Made by a program: the position numbers and the translations under genes. Under the pieces are notes generated by a model that saw only the letters and a program-made list of their open reading frames with translations, searched no databases and had not been told where the DNA came from. From NCBI GenBank assembly GCA_017398765.1, contig JAFQEY010000035.1, forward strand, positions 18,477 through 82,476: a stretch of DNA of 64,000 nt. The letters are read 5' to 3'. Below, in pieces: positions 61,372-64,000 of this stretch. Source of the DNA: Akkermansia sp. GTDB lineage: Bacteria; Verrucomicrobiota; Verrucomicrobiia; Verrucomicrobiales; Akkermansiaceae. The number at the start of each line of letters is the position of its first letter. Positions within the stretch are counted from its first letter, which is position 1.

Positions 61372-62112
61372 TCACCATTTCAGTGCATCGACAGCCTCTT
61401 TCATCTCCCGAACGGCAGTCTCCAGCCCGACAAAGACCGCGCGGGAAATCAACGTGTGGCCAATATTGAGCTCAGTCAGATGCGGAACCGCTGCCAGCTC
61501 CGCAAGATTGGCAATCTGAATACCATGTCCGGCGTGCACCTCCAGTCCAAGCTCATGAGCCAGCTCGGCAGCTGCAGCCAAACGAGCCGTTTCGGCAGAC
61601 CTCTCCGCCCCGAGACAGTTAGCGAAACGCCCGGTGTGCAACTCAATCATCGGGGCCCCCACAGCAGCACTTGCCCGCACCTGCTCTTCCTCCGGGTCAA
61701 TGAACATGCTGACCCTGCTGCCGTTCTCCGCCAACGCAGCCACCAGCGGGCGCAGCTCATCCATGTGACCGGCCACATCCAATCCCCCCTCCGTCGTTAT
61801 TTCCTGCCGCCGCTCCGGCACCAGACAGACAAAATCCGGCTTGAGTGCCAACGCCACATCCAGCATGGCGGCCGTGGCCCCCATCTCCAAATTCAGGGGT
61901 AAACCAATCTCACGCCGCACCGCAAAGGCATCGGCATCCTGCATGTGGCGGCGATCTTCGCGCACATGCAAGGTGATGGAATCTGCTCCGCCTGCCTTGG
62001 CGGCTCGGGCGGCATCCAACACGGAGGGTTCGGCATTGTGTGCCTCCGGCATCCCGGCATAACGCGCCTGACGCAGCGTAGCTACATGGTCTATATTAAC
62101 TCCTAATAACAT
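61372..62112 (-). CDS. pdxJ: Pyridoxine 5'-phosphate synthase
   Basis: 246 aa, the normal PdxJ length. NIDHVATLRQARYAGMPEA at the start, TLHVREDRRHMQD, LNLEMGAT and VHAGHGIQIAN are diagnostic. It condenses 1-deoxyxylulose-5-phosphate with 3-amino-2-oxopropyl phosphate to pyridoxine phosphate in the DXP-dependent vitamin B6 pathway. Located between the HU and purH genes, with its own terminator; no PdxA gene in the window. Confidence 0.96.
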   Translation of the reverse strand: MLLGVNIDHVATLRQARYAGMPEAHNAEPSVLDAARAAKAGGADSITLHVREDRRHMQDADAFAVRREIGLPLNLEMGATAAMLDVALALKPDFVCLVPERRQEITTEGGLDVAGHMDELRPLVAALAENGSRVSMFIDPEEEQVRASAAVGAPMIELHTGRFANCLGAERSAETARLAAAAELAHELGLEVHAGHGIQIANLAELAAVPHLTELNIGHTLISRAVFVGLETAVREMKEAVDALKW

Positions 62113-62138
62113 ATTTGTACGATTCGCTTATAAATGAA

Positions 62139-62176
62139 ACAAAAAGGGGCTCCCGGCATCTGACACCGGAAGCCCC
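62139..62176 (-). terminator. Terminator of purH
   Basis: 11-bp stem GGGGCTTCCGG/CCGGGAGCCCC with one G-U pair on the minus strand, then TTTTTG. Confidence 0.85.
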
Positions 62177-62193
62177 CCGCATGTTGAATTTTC

Positions 62194-63750
62194 TTAGTGC
62201 AGGAAATGGCGGGCACCGGTGAACACCATGGCTATGCCGGCATCATCCGCAGCCTTGATAACTTCCTCATCGCGGATAGAACCGCCGGGCTGAATGCACG
62301 CCGTTGCACCGGCATCTATCGCCGTCTGCAAACCGTCCGCAAACGGGAAGAGTCCGTCAGAAGCAATCACGCTACCCTGCAGGCTCAGCCCAGCCTGACC
62401 CGCCTTCCACACGGCTATCTTGGCAGAATCCACGCGGCTCATCTGGCCGGCACCGATACCCAGCGTACCGTTTTTATCCGTGAATACGATGGCGTTGGAA
62501 TGCACCTGTTTGCACACGCGCCACGCAAAGCGCATGGCCTCCAGCTCCTCTGCCGTGGGCTGACGCTTGGTCACCACTTTAGCCTCCAGATTATCCAGAC
62601 CCATCACCTCCGCATCACGCTTCATGGTCATCAGTCCGCCGGGTGCGGTTCGCACCATCGGTGTCTTGCAGAATTCGGCCCAGGCATCCATATCGATACG
62701 CATCACACGGCAGTTTTTCTTCTTCTGCAGTATGGCTCGTGCCTCCGGCTCATAATCAGGCGCGATAATCACATCCGTAAAGATAGCACCTACGATGCGG
62801 GCAAGTGCCTCCGTCATCGGACGGTTCATCACAATAACACCACCGAAAGGAGCCTGCGTATCCGTCTGGTATGCGCGCTTCCATGCCTCAACCAAATCCG
62901 CATCATCCTGCCCAACACCACAGGGGTTGGTATGCTTGAGAATTCCGACTGTCGGACGGCGGAAATTCATGATAAGCGAAGCCGCCGCATCCAGATCCAG
63001 TATATTGGTGTAAGAGAGCTCTTTGCCCTGAAGCTGGGTGAAAATCTTCTCAAAATTACCGTAGAGCATGCTATCCTGGTGGGGGTTGTCACCATAACGC
63101 AGCTCCTGACAGAACGGCAGAGTAATGCTGAGATTAGCACGTGTACTATCCTCCGCACGGTGTCCCAGATAGTTGGAAATAGCCGTATCATAGGAGGAAG
63201 TGCGCATGAACACCTTGACCGCCAGCTTCTCACGCGTCTTGAGCGTGGTGCAGCCCTGGTGATTCTCCATTTCCTCCAGCACGGTGTCATAATCCGCCGG
63301 GTCGGAAACCACGGTCACGGCGCTGTAATTCTTCGCAGCGGAGCGCAGCATGGATGGCCCGCCTATGTCAATCTTCTCAATAGCCTCTGCCAGCGTCACT
63401 CCCTCCTTGGCGATAGTCTCCTCGAAGGGGTACAGATTCACACAAACGAGATCGATGGTGGGTATATTGTTGTCCTGTGCCTGCTTCTGATGCTCCTCCA
63501 AATCACGGCGCTGCAGCAGACCGCCATGCACCTTCGGGTGAAGTGTCTTTACTCGACCATCAAACAGCTCCGGAGCACCGGTGTAATCAGAAATCTCCGT
63601 CACGGGCAGCCCCAGCTCCATCAGGTAGCGGCAGGTCCCGCCGGTGGAAATGAGCTGTACACCCTGGGCAACCAGCCCCTTAGCGAACTTGTCCAGCCCC
63701 GTCTTATCCGATACGGACAGCAGAGCACGCTGAATTTTGAACGTTTCCAT
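62194..63750 (-). CDS. purH: Bifunctional AICAR formyltransferase/IMP cyclohydrolase
   Basis: 518 aa, typical PurH length. The N-terminal IMP cyclohydrolase domain shows [24 protein letters not shown] and [13 protein letters not shown]; the AICAR transformylase domain shows [19 protein letters not shown] and the C-terminal [10 protein letters not shown]. It catalyses the last two steps of de novo purine synthesis. Single-gene unit with terminator. Confidence 0.97.
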   Translation of the reverse strand: METFKIQRALLSVSDKTGLDKFAKGLVAQGVQLISTGGTCRYLMELGLPVTEISDYTGAPELFDGRVKTLHPKVHGGLLQRRDLEEHQKQAQDNNIPTIDLVCVNLYPFEETIAKEGVTLAEAIEKIDIGGPSMLRSAAKNYSAVTVVSDPADYDTVLEEMENHQGCTTLKTREKLAVKVFMRTSSYDTAISNYLGHRAEDSTRANLSITLPFCQELRYGDNPHQDSMLYGNFEKIFTQLQGKELSYTNILDLDAAASLIMNFRRPTVGILKHTNPCGVGQDDADLVEAWKRAYQTDTQAPFGGVIVMNRPMTEALARIVGAIFTDVIIAPDYEPEARAILQKKKNCRVMRIDMDAWAEFCKTPMVRTAPGGLMTMKRDAEVMGLDNLEAKVVTKRQPTAEELEAMRFAWRVCKQVHSNAIVFTDKNGTLGIGAGQMSRVDSAKIAVWKAGQAGLSLQGSVIASDGLFPFADGLQTAIDAGATACIQPGGSIRDEEVIKAADDAGIAMVFTGARHFLH

Positions 63751-63966
63751 GTGTTAAATTGTTGAGGTTCTCCGACAAGCGGTAACGCACAGTACACTTT
63801 TTTCTCTCAAAAGGCAAGCCTAAAAACCTGCGTCCGGGATGATTTACGCCTGCCCCGCTTACCCCGCATTGCCTCAAAAATCCAGTCACCGAACTGACAC
63901 TTTTCACGAGTTAGGCTGACACGTGAAAAGCTGGATGCCTCATAAATCAGGCACTAACATATACAC

Positions 63967-64000
63967 ATGTCACTCAAAATGAGTAAACAAGCAATAATAG
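63967..64000 (+). CDS. Possible start of a gene running off the window
   Basis: An ATG at 63967 opens a frame MSLKMSKQAII to the end of the window. A CTTTTCACG/CGTGAAAAG inverted repeat (63899-63929) lies about 40 bp upstream and could be regulatory. Too short to judge. Confidence 0.25.
   Translation, partial: MSLKMSKQAII

Overview
The window looks like a chromosomal segment of a gut-type Verrucomicrobiota close to Akkermansia. The evidence is a family of short exosortase (PEP-CTERM) proteins ending in VPEPTTATLSLLALAG plus an Arg-rich tail, paired ExbD genes behind an ExbB with a signal peptide, an S1-type sulfatase, a galactokinase with a sodium symporter, and almost no Shine-Dalgarno sequences. 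The genus call is an inference from protein style only.

Layout. 0-3.6 kb (minus): ExbB/ExbD/ExbD/repeat-protein energy-transduction operon plus a tiny Cys-rich lipoprotein with its own terminator. 3.8-8.1 kb (plus): AsmA-like membrane protein, a divergent IF-1-like protein and a large U32 protein. 8.2-8.5 kb: a dense array of short hairpins. 8.6-14.3 kb: accessory region with three PEP-CTERM paralogs sharing a nearly identical structured 5' leader, a tripartite hipBST toxin-antitoxin module lying between two of them, and a RhuM-Fic protein. 15.5-28.5 kb (plus): complex I operon nuoDEFGHIJKLMN, without nuoABC. 28.8-31.2 kb: two unrecognised proteins. 31.5-33.0 kb: catalase. 33.0-37.8 kb (minus): a two-gene RADAR anti-phage system (RdrA ATPase and RdrB deaminase). 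38.1-40.7 kb: trhP-like U32 protein, tRNA-Arg, tmRNA and an internally deleted tyrosine integrase next to the tmRNA. 41.5-46.0 kb: RNase D, aconitase, flavin-reductase-like protein. 46.3-49.6 kb (minus): acyl-ACP-synthetase-like protein and an outer-membrane barrel. 50.3-54.2 kb (plus): SDR, DUF2156 and YkgJ-like proteins in an overlapping operon, an AGCS amino-acid symporter, and tRNA-Lys and tRNA-Glu. 54.3-63.8 kb (minus): sulfatase behind a MATE exporter, Na+/solute symporter behind galK, HU, pdxJ and purH.

How the parts work together. The housekeeping core covers respiration (complex I), the TCA cycle (aconitase), galactose use, sulfate-ester removal from host glycans, B6 and purine synthesis, and ribosome rescue. 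Two defence or conflict modules are present, RADAR and hipBST; the RhuM-Fic protein may be a third. 

A recurring signal is the promoter geometry. At least eight genes have recognisable sigma70-type promoters whose -10 box ends only 6-12 nt before the ATG, predicting leaderless or near-leaderless mRNAs. In contrast, the RADAR operon has a canonical AAGGAG ribosome-binding site, and the PEP-CTERM genes carry a long conserved structured leader.
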